Source: CADEEN01 sp963783785
GTDB taxonomy: Bacteria > Pseudomonadota > Gammaproteobacteria > Burkholderiales > Burkholderiaceae_C
Assembly: GCA_963783785.1 (NCBI GenBank)
Contig: CAWAOQ010000009.1
Coordinates: 1-64,000 of the forward strand
Direction: 5' to 3'
DNA: 64,000 nt
In this document: piece by piece, positions 54,007 to 61,689 of the stretch
Position numbering within the stretch: position 1 is the stretch's first letter
Layout of the letters: every line of letters begins with the position of its first letter
Program-made: the position numbers and the translations under genes
Notes under the pieces: generated by a model
Database searches by the model: none
Told to the model about the DNA's origin: nothing
Seen by the model: only the letters and a program-made list of their open reading frames with translations

Positions 54007-54202
54007 CGACCCACACCGCAAAACCGACGACCACGACGACAAGCAGGATCGGCAGCCATGTGGCACCGTATCCACCCATCCAACCGCCCATCCAGGCCCC
54101 GCCCCATGAGGCGCCATCCATCATGTGGCCGTTCTGCGCCAAGGCGGCGCCACTGGTCAGCAGCGGCGCGGAAGCGAGTGCAAAGGCAGGCAAGGTCTTC
54201 AT
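53993..54202 (-). CDS. Small exported or membrane protein rich in Gly, Met and Trp
   Basis: 69 residues from ATG 54202. Signal-like N-terminus MKTLPAFALASAPLLTSGAA, a NGHMMDGASWGGAWMGGWMG stretch, and a membrane helix ILLVVVVVGFAVWVVRRK. The Met/His/Trp-rich part could bind metal (copper-type), which is speculation. Similar short proteins usually carry a SHOCT tail, absent here. GCGGAGAACTC is the ribosome site. Confidence 0.65.
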   Translation of the reverse strand: MKTLPAFALASAPLLTSGAALAQNGHMMDGASWGGAWMGGWMGGYGATWLPILLVVVVVGFAVWVVRRK

Positions 54203-54335
54203 GAGTTCTCCGCAAGTGCAAGCCGGAATGTCGGCTGTGGAAGGATGATGCTGTGACGATGTCGAACCCGCGTCTGTGCGTCATCGCACGCGGACCGAAG
54301 ACCATCGCCCCTGGCGCTGAATGCGGCGTGGATAG

Positions 54336-55535
54336 TCATTCGCCCAGCAGTTCTCCGATCGGTTTCAAGTCATCGACGCGGTCGCACACCGCCTTGATCG
54401 CCAGCAGGATCGGCATGCCGAGGAACAGGCCCCAGATGCCCCACAGCCAGCCCCATCCGAGTACGCCGACAAAGACCGCCACCGGGTTCATTCGGCTGGC
54501 CTTGCCGGTCAGCCACGGAGTGAGGATGTAGCCCTCGAGGCTGTTGATGAGCAGTGCCGCGCCGCCGATCAGCAGGGCCATCTCGAAGTTGCCGAACTGC
54601 ACCAGACCCAACATCGCCGACCCGCCGGTGACGACCAGGCTGCCGAAGTAGGGGACGAAATTGAGCACGAAGCTCACCACGCCCCAAACCGCGGCGTTGT
54701 CGACGCCGATCCACAGGAAGGTCAGCCAGGTGGCGGTGCCGACCAGCGCGCTGGTGAACACCTGCACCTGCAGGTAGCGTTGGATCTGCGCGTCTATCTC
54801 GTCGAGCGCCTGCAGCGTGAGCCTCCTCTGACCGAAGCTCGGGCCCGCGATCTTCACCATCTTGCGACGAAAGGTGTCGCCCGAAGCCAGCAGGAAGAAG
54901 GTGACGAAGAGCACCACCGTGGCCTGCCCGGCGGCCGCAAGCAGGCCAAGCGCACCGGGCCAGAGGTAGTCCTTGACGTTGAAGCGGGACTTCTCGATCT
55001 GCACCTTGGTCACGCCGCGCACCGGCGGCTGGCTGGCGCTGGCACCGTTGTCTGCCGCGCGCTCAAGCTCGGTCGCGGCCTTTTGCATCGTCTCGATGGT
55101 CGCCGTGGGCCCCTGGTTGCGTTGGCCTTCGAGGCCGCGGCGCAACTTTTGTGCCGCCGCCGGCAGGGCATCGACCATGGACGCTGCATCGTCGCTCAGG
55201 GTGTAGGCAATCGAGCCGAAGCCACTGACGATGCCCGCCAGCAGAAGTGCGGCGGCGATGGCGCGCGGCAGCCGCCAGTGCACCAGGCGATTGACCAGCG
55301 GCGTCAGCGCGTAGCTGAACATCAGCCCCAGCAGCAGTGGCACGAACACCGCGCTGGCCCAGTGCAACACGAACAGGCTGGCCAGCGCCGCGAGCAGCGC
55401 CAGCGATGCGCCGCGCGCATTGCCCTGCGCTGCCGTCAGCGGCGGGAGGCCGGTATCGACCGGCAACAGAAGAGGCGCGCACGCGTCTGCCGCGGGCGTC
55501 GCGAGACAGCCTGCCGCAGTGGCGTCGTTGTCCAT
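54336..55535 (-). CDS. AI-2E family transporter (YdiK/PerM-type)
   Basis: 399 residues, about eight membrane segments, standard for the family. Conserved parts are FVLHWASAVFVPLLLGLMFSYALTPLV near the N-terminus, VTFFLLASGDTFRRKMVKI in the middle and WGVVSFVLNFVPYFGSLVV, GYILTPWLTGKASRMNPVAVFV near the end. Members export quorum signals or small solutes or act in sodium/proton exchange; the substrate cannot be told. The N-terminal ~35 residues are an unusual polar extension. Confidence 0.92.
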   Translation of the reverse strand: MDNDATAAGCLATPAADACAPLLLPVDTGLPPLTAAQGNARGASLALLAALASLFVLHWASAVFVPLLLGLMFSYALTPLVNRLVHWRLPRAIAAALLLAGIVSGFGSIAYTLSDDAASMVDALPAAAQKLRRGLEGQRNQGPTATIETMQKAATELERAADNGASASQPPVRGVTKVQIEKSRFNVKDYLWPGALGLLAAAGQATVVLFVTFFLLASGDTFRRKMVKIAGPSFGQRRLTLQALDEIDAQIQRYLQVQVFTSALVGTATWLTFLWIGVDNAAVWGVVSFVLNFVPYFGSLVVTGGSAMLGLVQFGNFEMALLIGGAALLINSLEGYILTPWLTGKASRMNPVAVFVGVLGWGWLWGIWGLFLGMPILLAIKAVCDRVDDLKPIGELLGE

Positions 55536-55730
55536 GGAACTCAGCTGCGTGGCCGCGCGCGCTCACGCGCTGCGCTGGGCGGCGCGACATGCGGCGGGTT
55601 GCCGGGCGCACCGGGGGCGGCTGGGGAGACGGCTTTCATGTTGGCCTTCGTCGCGTGGTCGGATGGCCGATGCTCCAACCTCGCAGGTGCCGCGGCAATC
55701 GGCCAGCATCGGTCATCGACTGTCAGTTGA

Positions 55731-55737
55731 GTCCTAC
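55731..55737 (+). promoter_or_regulatory. GTCCTAC element before the 55834 gene
   Basis: Lies 97 bases upstream of the start codon at 55834 in a 298-bp gap that otherwise holds nothing recognisable. Confidence 0.42.
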
Positions 55738-55833
55738 AGCAGATGCGCCGCTGGTCCGATGGTGCGTCCGCGGACGCACGACCACCATCGCCGGATTGGC
55801 CCGCCACCCGCGGGCCGCGATGAAAGACGGGCC

Positions 55834-56160
55834 ATGGACACCCCTGATCTCGGTTGGCAGGTCGCCGCCACCAGCGCATCGAGCGCGTTGCACGGCCAAC
55901 CCTTTTCGGAGTGGCGAGCAGCGCTGACCGCGCTGCGCCCACCAGGCTGGCCTGTTGCCGTTGCGGCACTGCTGGCAGTCGGCCTGCTGCTGACCTTTCA
56001 ACAAGTCGTGGCGCACGCCACGGTGCAAGCCTCGCTGCGGCACACCGCCATGGCCGCGCAACATGAGGCGGTGTGGCGCTGCAAGCTCATGCGCAGCCGC
56101 GGCGATCGCGACAGCTGCCTGGCGCATGTGGACAACCTCGTGAAACCCATGGAGAAATGA
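55834..56160 (+). CDS. Small single-pass membrane protein of unknown function
   Basis: 108 residues from ATG 55834 (MDTPDLGWQVAATSASSALH). One membrane helix (VAVAALLAVGLLLTFQQVVA), then an outer part with a Cys pair spaced by ten residues (WRCKLMRSRGDRDSCLAHV). The stop is directly followed by the next ATG (TGA-ATG), so the two are surely co-transcribed. No family recognised. A GTCCTAC element lies 97 bases upstream. Confidence 0.6.
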   Translation: MDTPDLGWQVAATSASSALHGQPFSEWRAALTALRPPGWPVAVAALLAVGLLLTFQQVVAHATVQASLRHTAMAAQHEAVWRCKLMRSRGDRDSCLAHVDNLVKPMEK

Positions 56161-56610
56161 ATGGACACCACTCGACGTCAACTCTCGCGCCCGACCTCGG
56201 CCCTGCTCATGCTGTTGGCTGCGCTCGGCTGTTCAAGCGCGCTGGCTGCAGGCAAGGCCGACACGCTCGACCCGAAATTGCGCTACCAGCGCGAAAGCGC
56301 CGCATGCACCACCATCAAGTTCTTCGATGATCGAGCCAACTGCCTGAGCGAAGCCAGCACCCGATACGCCGGCACCCAACCATCACGCGCGGACGAGCAT
56401 CCCGATATCCTTGCGCGCAACGCGCTCAAGCGGTGCGAACCACTGCCCGAGCCGGAGCGCAAGGACTGCGTGGCCCGCATGCAAGGCCAAGGCACCACCA
56501 GCGGCAGCGTGTCCGGCGGCGGCATCTACCGTGAACTGGTGACGCGTGAAGTCGGCCCACCTGCGGCAGCGAAGGCGGACCCGCTCGCGCCACCCGCAGC
56601 AGCCAAGTAG
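56161..56610 (+). CDS. Exported cysteine-containing protein of unknown function
   Basis: 149 residues, starting on the base after the previous stop. Signal peptide MDTTRRQLSRPTSALLMLLA..SALAAG. The mature part has paired cysteines in the same style as other exported proteins here (SAACTTIKFFDDRANCLSEA, KRCEPLPEPERKDCVARMQG) and a Pro/Ala-rich end. The pairs C-x9/10-C suggest small helical hairpins joined by disulfides. No named family. Confidence 0.6.
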   Translation: MDTTRRQLSRPTSALLMLLAALGCSSALAAGKADTLDPKLRYQRESAACTTIKFFDDRANCLSEASTRYAGTQPSRADEHPDILARNALKRCEPLPEPERKDCVARMQGQGTTSGSVSGGGIYRELVTREVGPPAAAKADPLAPPAAAK

Positions 56611-56681
56611 CACGGCGTGCCGCGCGGATCACCCGATGCCGCGCAGTGGCACACCGCGTTGGAGACGCGTCTCCCTGGGGG

Positions 56682-57233
56682 TCAGCTCTTGCCGAACTGG
56701 ACCTTGGCCGCGGCGACGCATGCGTTCTTGGCTTCACCCGCCAGCGCGTCGCACTTCTCGGCGGCGACCTTGTAGTCGGCGTTGCGCTTGTCTTCGGCGG
56801 CGTCGGTGCGGGCTTCGCCGATCTGCTTGCCCATCCTGGCGTCGGCCAGGGCCTTGACCTCGACCGCCTTGGCCTCCTGGACGCAGACATCCTTGCTGTT
56901 GCCGGCCCTGTCGTCACACTTTTCCTTGGCCACGGCATAGCTCGCCTCAGCCCGGGCCACCAGCACGCTGTTGTGGTCGGCGGGCTTGGCGGTGTAGCCA
57001 TACTCCAACTCGGCGCGCGCGATCTTCTCCTTGGCTGTGGCCTCCGCGAAGCAGATGTCCTTGGCGTTGGCACTGAACGATGCGCAAGCCGCCTTGTCGG
57101 CCTTGTATTGGGCGCTGATACTTGCCTTGCCGGCCTTGTAGTCGGCCTCGGTGATGGCTGCGGCCTGGGCCAGCGGCAATGCCAGAAGCACCGCGACGGC
57201 GAGCGAAGTCTTGAGGGTGAAAGTCTTGTGCAT
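56682..57233 (-). CDS. Exported protein with three Cys-pair helical repeats
   Basis: 183 residues from ATG 57233. Signal peptide MHKTFTLKTSLAVAVLLALPLAQAAA, then a helical, Ala/Lys/Glu-rich protein with three repeats: KAACASFSANAKDICFAEA, EKCDDRAGNSKDVCVQEA, EKCDALAGEAKNACVAAA. Each repeat has two cysteines about ten residues apart around an (A/S)K(D/N) motif, pointing to disulfide-linked helical hairpins in the periplasm. Related short proteins are common in Burkholderiales stress regions, as far as I recall; function unknown. Confidence 0.75.
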   Translation of the reverse strand: MHKTFTLKTSLAVAVLLALPLAQAAAITEADYKAGKASISAQYKADKAACASFSANAKDICFAEATAKEKIARAELEYGYTAKPADHNSVLVARAEASYAVAKEKCDDRAGNSKDVCVQEAKAVEVKALADARMGKQIGEARTDAAEDKRNADYKVAAEKCDALAGEAKNACVAAAKVQFGKS

Positions 57234-57276
57234 GAGAGTCCTTGATGGTGGTGAAAGAAGAGTGCGCTGAATCGGT

Positions 57277-57423
57277 TCAGTCTTCTTCGAAGTGAATGCC
57301 TTCGAAACCCGCGAGATCGCGCAACTCGTCGGCCATGCTGGCTGTGGCGTGCCAGGTCCAAGCTGCGATGCCGAGAGACGCGAACGCAGTGCTGATGACA
57401 ACCACCAGAGCGACGATGTGCAT
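57277..57423 (-). CDS. 48-residue membrane protein
   Basis: Starts MHIVALVVVISTAFASLGIA at ATG 57423 and ends in an acidic tail (FEGIHFEED). One membrane helix. A strong ribosome site, GGAAGGTCTCGTC, stands right before the start, the main argument that this short frame is real. A GTCCTAC element lies 98 bases upstream (57521-57527). No family recognised. Confidence 0.6.
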   Translation of the reverse strand: MHIVALVVVISTAFASLGIAAWTWHATASMADELRDLAGFEGIHFEED

Positions 57424-57510
57424 GACGAGACCTTCCAGAGCGCAGAAGTCGGAGGAGTCGAATGTTGCTTACCCCCACCGGCACGGCAAGCAGACTGCAT
57501 CGCCACGAGC

Positions 57511-57527
57511 GGTAGTCGATGTCCTAC
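57511..57527. promoter_or_regulatory. GGTAGTCGATGTCCTAC element
   Basis: Exact 17-base match to 39878-39894. Positioned 98 bases upstream of the 48-residue gene, as the other copy is 91 bases upstream of the crystallin-like gene. Confidence 0.55.
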
Positions 57528-57610
57528 GTGCGCAGCGAGCGGTTCAATGCCCACCTGCTGCAACCGCAGCAACGAGCAGGCCGCGCCGCGTCGAGACCGC
57601 GTGATCGCCG

Positions 57611-57880
57611 TCACGGGCACGACACCGGGTCTTCGCCCCTTGAGCGTGCCTCGCCGATCCGCTCGGCGTTGAACATTTCCATCTCCTCCACCGGTGTCTT
57701 CGGCTCGGCATCGCGTGCGGCGTCTTCGACTTGGCCTGACTTCACGAACGACTCCACCGACGCCCGGTGGCGGCGGGCGGCGTGGTGGTCGCCCTCCCCT
57801 CGGACGCGCTTGGTTTGCCGTATCAGGCCCGGCTCGGGCACACGCACGCGCAGCTTCGTCGCTGCTTTGACGGATTTCAT
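57611..57880 (-). CDS. Small hydrophilic protein of unknown function
   Basis: 89 residues from ATG 57880, with CTGGAGATGCC before it. The first part is basic (MKSVKAATKLRVRVPEPGLI), the second acidic and helical (PKTPVEEMEMFNAERIGEAR). No signal or membrane segment. It looks like a cytoplasmic stress-type small protein; no family recognised. Confidence 0.5.
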   Translation of the reverse strand: MKSVKAATKLRVRVPEPGLIRQTKRVRGEGDHHAARRHRASVESFVKSGQVEDAARDAEPKTPVEEMEMFNAERIGEARSRGEDPVSCP

Positions 57881-58367
57881 GGCATCTCCAGATCAGATCA
57901 GGTGTCGGTGGCCAGTGTTCAGCGGATCCTGGCTGGCGTCTGTCAGTCAGGGCCAGCCGCCATGTCGGCCATGGCCTACAACGGCGACTGACCGACAGAG
58001 TGGCTTCGCCCTGCACGCCAGCGCGATGGCGTCTGCTTCGAGCCAGGCCGCAACGCATCCAAGATGAATCGGCACAGTCGTTCCAGCGCTTTGCGGTCGT
58101 GCGCCGCGCAACGCACTGTGGCGTGCAGGCTGAAACCCTGCGTGTCGGCGCACAGGCGCCTGCCGCGAGCGGCATGTTGCTCATGGCGCCCAGCCTCACT
58201 GGGCGGCCGGCGTTCGTGGTTTGTGACTGCTCGAGAGCGTGAGCAAGCCGACCGCTGCACGAGCGGTGACACGCTGCTCGTCGATGCCGAAGCGTCGTCA
58301 TACCGGGCCAAACTGCTTCTTCAAGGCACCGGTGGCCTCGAGCACTCCGTTTCGGTCGCCCTATGCA
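57881..58367. other. Gene-poor stretch with transposase scrap
   Basis: 487 bp with no intact gene. The only recognisable coding remnant is the IS91-type piece at 58042-58158. Confidence 0.45.
58042..58158 (-). mobile_element. Fragment of an IS91-family (Y2) transposase
   Basis: About 39 residues: CADTQGFSLHATVRCAAHDR then KALERLCRFI. IS91-type transposases carry the same GFSLHAGV...RxxLERLCRY stretch before their zinc/catalytic domain. Both sides are unrelated, so only an internal fragment is left. It marks past transposition at the edge of the stress region. Confidence 0.6.
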
Positions 58368-59498
58368 CTACACACCCGGCGTTGCCTGCACGGGTATGGT
58401 GAAGTGGAACCTCGAGCCCTGCCCGATCACACTGTCCACCGCAACGTGGCCGTCGTGCGCTTCGATGAAGGTTTTCACGATGGCCAGACCCAGGCCGGAC
58501 CCGGCGCCTTCATCGCCGCCGGATTCACCCTTGTCAAAGACCTTGTCAAGCAACTCGGTGGCAATGCCCTGGCCGTTGTCGCTGACCCAACACTCGACGA
58601 TTCCCGGCGTCACTGTGGCCTGCGCGCCGACGATCACTTCGCCACCTGGCGAAAAGCGGATGGCGTTGCCGATCAGGTTCTGAAACACCCTCCTGAGCAG
58701 ACTGGCATCCGCAAACACGATCAAGTCGTCGGGCACGCGATTGAATAGCTTCGTGTTCGCCGCGGCCGCTACCGTGTCCAGATCATCGAGAAGGGCTTCC
58801 ACCAGCGGCCACAGGTCGAACCACCGCTTTTCGAGCTTGATGCCGCTGTCGGCCAGCAAATTGGAGTTTTCCTCGAGCACTTTGCCAATCAGCTTTTGAA
58901 GCTGCTGCACGTTGCGGCGCAGCGACTTCAATATCCGCTGGGAATCATCGCCCAAGACTTGCCCCGACAGACTTCTCTCAAGCGAGCGACCCGTCAGCGA
59001 GATCGCAAACAGCGGCGTGCGCAGATCGTGCGCAACGAAGGACAGGTATTCCTCGCGGCGCTGCTGCACCTCTAGCGCCTGCTGGGTGGCATAAGTTTGC
59101 ACGGCCTGGCCTATCGCACTGTCGAAGATGCGGTTGATGACGTGGAAAGGCCTGCCCTGAAGGTTGACGCGATGCGCGGTCGCCAGGTCGTGGATGCATC
59201 CACGCAGGATGTTGTATTCCGCCACCACCTCCTCGATGTCGAACGCATCGTTCAGCCGCTGCAGCCCGTGGGCCGTCGGGCTGGCATCGGCGAGCGTTTC
59301 GGGGATCGTCTGCTCGGGATTGGTTTCGAGCGCCAACGCCAGCTCTTCGATCAGGTCTGGGATGTGGTCGTTGAGTGTCGGCGTGTCGAGATGGCTCGCC
59401 GAACGAAGCTGTCTCACCTGCATTCGCCAGGCGAGGAGCAGCGCATCGCGGTCGTCTCTGACCAGGTCGGCCAGTGTTTGCAGGGTCGTCGGCGTCAT
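58368..59498 (-). CDS. Soluble sensor histidine kinase with RsbRD-type N-terminal domain
   Basis: 376 residues, no membrane segment. N-terminal ~150 residues (LVRDDRDALLLAWRMQVRQL, DIEEVVAEYNILRGCIHDLA) are a helical sensor domain like RsbRD. Then HisKA with LSFVAHDLRTPLFAISLTGR (phospho-His) and HATPase_c with LLRRVFQNLIGNAIRFSPGG, VSDNGQGIATELLDKVFDKG and GSGLGLAIVKTFIEAHDG. No response-regulator gene is adjacent, so its partner lies elsewhere. Similar kinases serve phytochrome-type or general stress signalling. Confidence 0.88.
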   Translation of the reverse strand: MTPTTLQTLADLVRDDRDALLLAWRMQVRQLRSASHLDTPTLNDHIPDLIEELALALETNPEQTIPETLADASPTAHGLQRLNDAFDIEEVVAEYNILRGCIHDLATAHRVNLQGRPFHVINRIFDSAIGQAVQTYATQQALEVQQRREEYLSFVAHDLRTPLFAISLTGRSLERSLSGQVLGDDSQRILKSLRRNVQQLQKLIGKVLEENSNLLADSGIKLEKRWFDLWPLVEALLDDLDTVAAAANTKLFNRVPDDLIVFADASLLRRVFQNLIGNAIRFSPGGEVIVGAQATVTPGIVECWVSDNGQGIATELLDKVFDKGESGGDEGAGSGLGLAIVKTFIEAHDGHVAVDSVIGQGSRFHFTIPVQATPGV

Positions 59499-59610
59499 TC
59501 GAAATTGACCTTCTCGTTGAGTGAGGTCGCGACGCTGGATCCCGAGCCTGCGCTCCTAGCGGCCTACGTGCGTTGGCGCCGAGCGAACGCTAAGTCGATC
59601 ATGGGCGTTA

Positions 59611-59774
59611 CGCCAACGTCCTGGAAGACCAAGGAGGCGGTTGAACTGGCCACCTTGGAATGGGTGTCCTGGTTCAACCATCACCGGCTGCTCGAGCCCA
59701 TCGGCCACTTGCCGCCAGCGGGGTTCGAGGCCAACTACTATCGTCAACTCGCCGAGTCGGCCGTGTCGGCCTGA
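59611..59774 (+). mobile_element. C-terminal fragment of an IS3-family OrfB transposase
   Basis: About 50 residues: SWKTKEAVELATLEWVSWFN, HHRLLEPIGHLPPAGFEANY, YRQLAESAVSA, then stop. This is the standard end of IS3/IS1400-type OrfB integrases (the DDE part is missing). Nothing of OrfA or of the rest of OrfB is present. Left limit is approximate. Confidence 0.8.
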
Positions 59775-59833
59775 CTCACACCAACGGGCCTCCACGATGT
59801 CCAGGGCGGTTAAGGCGGCTTGCCCTCGTGCCT

Positions 59834-60556
59834 TTACTTCTCACCTTTGTCGTGGCCCTTCGCCTGTCCTTGGCCATGTGTCGGCTTCTGCTGCGGCGCC
59901 CCCGTGCCCTGCGGCTCTACGGCCTGCCCCCGCGGAGAAGGCGCGGGCGCTGCTTGCGCGGGCTGCGCCTGGTAGTGCTGGCGGATCACGGGATCATGCG
60001 GCTCGTAGCGGTACTTCTGGCTGCGAAGCGCCTGTTGTTGCTCGAATTGCTGGGGATACCGATCTCCCGAATACTGCCGCTGGTAGACGGGCAGCGGGGC
60101 GCGCGCAGGTGCGGAATGGCGATCCCACTTGTCCCATCCCTTTCGTTGCTGCCCCCAATCGTTGCCCCAGTGCTCGTCCCAGCGCGGCGGCGCATCCGAC
60201 CGCCACCCGTGGAAGTACGGGGGCGGTGCCCGGTAGTAGCGCACCGGGATTCGCAGCACATATAGCGGTACGTACTGCGGGCCCACCAGACTCCACGGCC
60301 CGTTGTACCAGGAACTCGCATACCAGTTGTCTCCCTGGTACACCCAGTACATGCCGTCGTAGAAGAAGAAGTTCGCGTTCAGCCGCGGCGCGTAATAGAC
60401 CGGGTACCCCGGTACCCGAGCGAACTCCGGGTAGACCGGCAGATTGATCCCGATGCTCACGCCGGGAAGCCCAATGCCGATACCGATGCTCACCTGCGCA
60501 ATGGCCGGAGTCATCGAACAACACAGCATCCAAAGCCCAACGAGTAAGTAACGCAT
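59834..60556 (-). CDS. Exported Tyr/Trp-rich protein of unknown function
   Basis: 240 residues from ATG 60556, placed by GGAGG eight bases upstream. Signal peptide MRYLLVGLWMLCCSMTPAIA, then VSIGIGIGLPGVSIGINLPV, YYAPRLNANFFFYDGMYWVY and QGDNWYASSWYNGPWSLVGP, a pattern seen in many secreted proteobacterial proteins with YxW repeats. The second half is Gln/Pro/His-rich and probably disordered (HGQGQAKGHDKGEK end). Likely an envelope protein; function unknown. Confidence 0.78.
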   Translation of the reverse strand: MRYLLVGLWMLCCSMTPAIAQVSIGIGIGLPGVSIGINLPVYPEFARVPGYPVYYAPRLNANFFFYDGMYWVYQGDNWYASSWYNGPWSLVGPQYVPLYVLRIPVRYYRAPPPYFHGWRSDAPPRWDEHWGNDWGQQRKGWDKWDRHSAPARAPLPVYQRQYSGDRYPQQFEQQQALRSQKYRYEPHDPVIRQHYQAQPAQAAPAPSPRGQAVEPQGTGAPQQKPTHGQGQAKGHDKGEK

Positions 60557-60674
60557 TTCCAATCCTCCGTTCAGAGCCCGCGGGTCAAGGTAATTTCAGA
60601 ATTCGACCCCCTCACCATGGCGCAAATCCTTCGCCTGCTGCACGGAGCTGAACCTCGTGGCACCCGCGCTGGCG

Positions 60675-60965
60675 TCAGCCCCGTGGCCGCAGCGGCAGAT
60701 CGTTCTCGCGCAACATCACCGGTTCGATCGAGCCGCTGGTCATCCGGCGCAATACGGCGGCATCGATTTCGCCACGATTCGCCTCGTACATAGCGACAGC
60801 GTCGCTGCCATCGGGTTGGGCATCAAAACGGTATTGAAGCACCTGCTTCGACAGGATCGCGCCGATCGGCAGGCCCTCAGGCGTCGCCACCCAGAACCGC
60901 ACGGCACCAGAGTCCTGATGGAACGACGGTGGCGGCAACACGCCGCTGGCATCCGAGTCGGTCAC
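60675..60965 (-). CDS. DUF1488-like small protein
   Basis: 96 residues from GTG 60965. The pattern VRFWVATPEGLPIGAILSKQ, YRFDAQPDGSDAVAMYEANR and IDAAVLRRM resembles DUF1488, a short family related in fold to stress-responsive small proteins. The closing GSIEPVMLRENDLP is like that of Burkholderiales members. The GTG start and weak ribosome site leave the N-terminus unsure. Confidence 0.6.
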   Translation of the reverse strand: MTDSDASGVLPPPSFHQDSGAVRFWVATPEGLPIGAILSKQVLQYRFDAQPDGSDAVAMYEANRGEIDAAVLRRMTSGSIEPVMLRENDLPLRPRG

Positions 60966-61028
60966 TTGGCTGTGCTCAGGGGCTCACTTGGCGCAGGAAG
61001 GCAGTTCCGAACTGGCGGGTGGTCGAAA

Positions 61029-61163
61029 TCACCTCTTCTGCAGCACTGGTTTGGACCCACTTGGAGGGGTGGGCGCGTCGGTGCCAGTGGCTGGCGACTT
61101 CGCCACTGGCGTCACCTTCTTCGGCTTCTTGGCTTCCTTGTTGCCGCGGTTCCCTTTGCTCAT
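61029..61163 (-). CDS. Small basic protein, SKGxRGNKEAKKPKK type
   Basis: 44 residues from ATG 61163 after CAGGAGATCGAG. MSKGNRGNKEAKKPKKVTPV, then a Pro/Thr/Ala-rich tail. Very basic and without fold motifs; short proteins starting this way are widespread in Burkholderiales. Possibly nucleic-acid binding, by composition only. Confidence 0.65.
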   Translation of the reverse strand: MSKGNRGNKEAKKPKKVTPVAKSPATGTDAPTPPSGSKPVLQKR

Positions 61164-61689
61164 CTCGATCTCCTGAACGGTCTTGCCGGCACCAGGTCGC
61201 GCAGGCTGAACGGCATCCTGTAGGCTGCCGGCCATCGCGTCTGTGCGCTGACGCACACTCCGGCCTGGATATCGACTATCCGCACATCCGCCGCTGCGTC
61301 ACTCCGGCAGGTCACGGTGACTTGAGCAAATGCCTGGGAAATGGATGCAACCCGCGTACACCAGGGAGCATTGGTTGACCTCGTGCACCGCAAAGTGAGA
61401 TCCTGTCCCGCGAGAGCCGCACAAGCGCGCCAAGCGGGGCTTGGTGCTTCGGTCGACCCTTGGCTGGTGCGGTCCCAGCGCCGTCGCTGTCGATTTCACG
61501 GTCGCCGGCGGCATGGGGCCGATAGCGATCACGGCGCCCCGCTGAACTGTCGCCCGGAGGGGGCGGCGTGCCTGGCGAAAGGACTCTCACGACCATGGCC
61601 GGATCACGCAGGAACGGAAAATTCCGACCCACGTCTCTGCCCGTGGGACAGGCGGCAACCCGCCGTGTGAGGGTCAGACTCGCCCCCAC
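61164..61689. other. Intergenic stretch, no gene supported
   Basis: 526 bp. Open frames on both strands are Arg-rich and lack ribosome sites or domain motifs. I see no tRNA, terminator with T-run or clear repeat. Confidence 0.4.
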
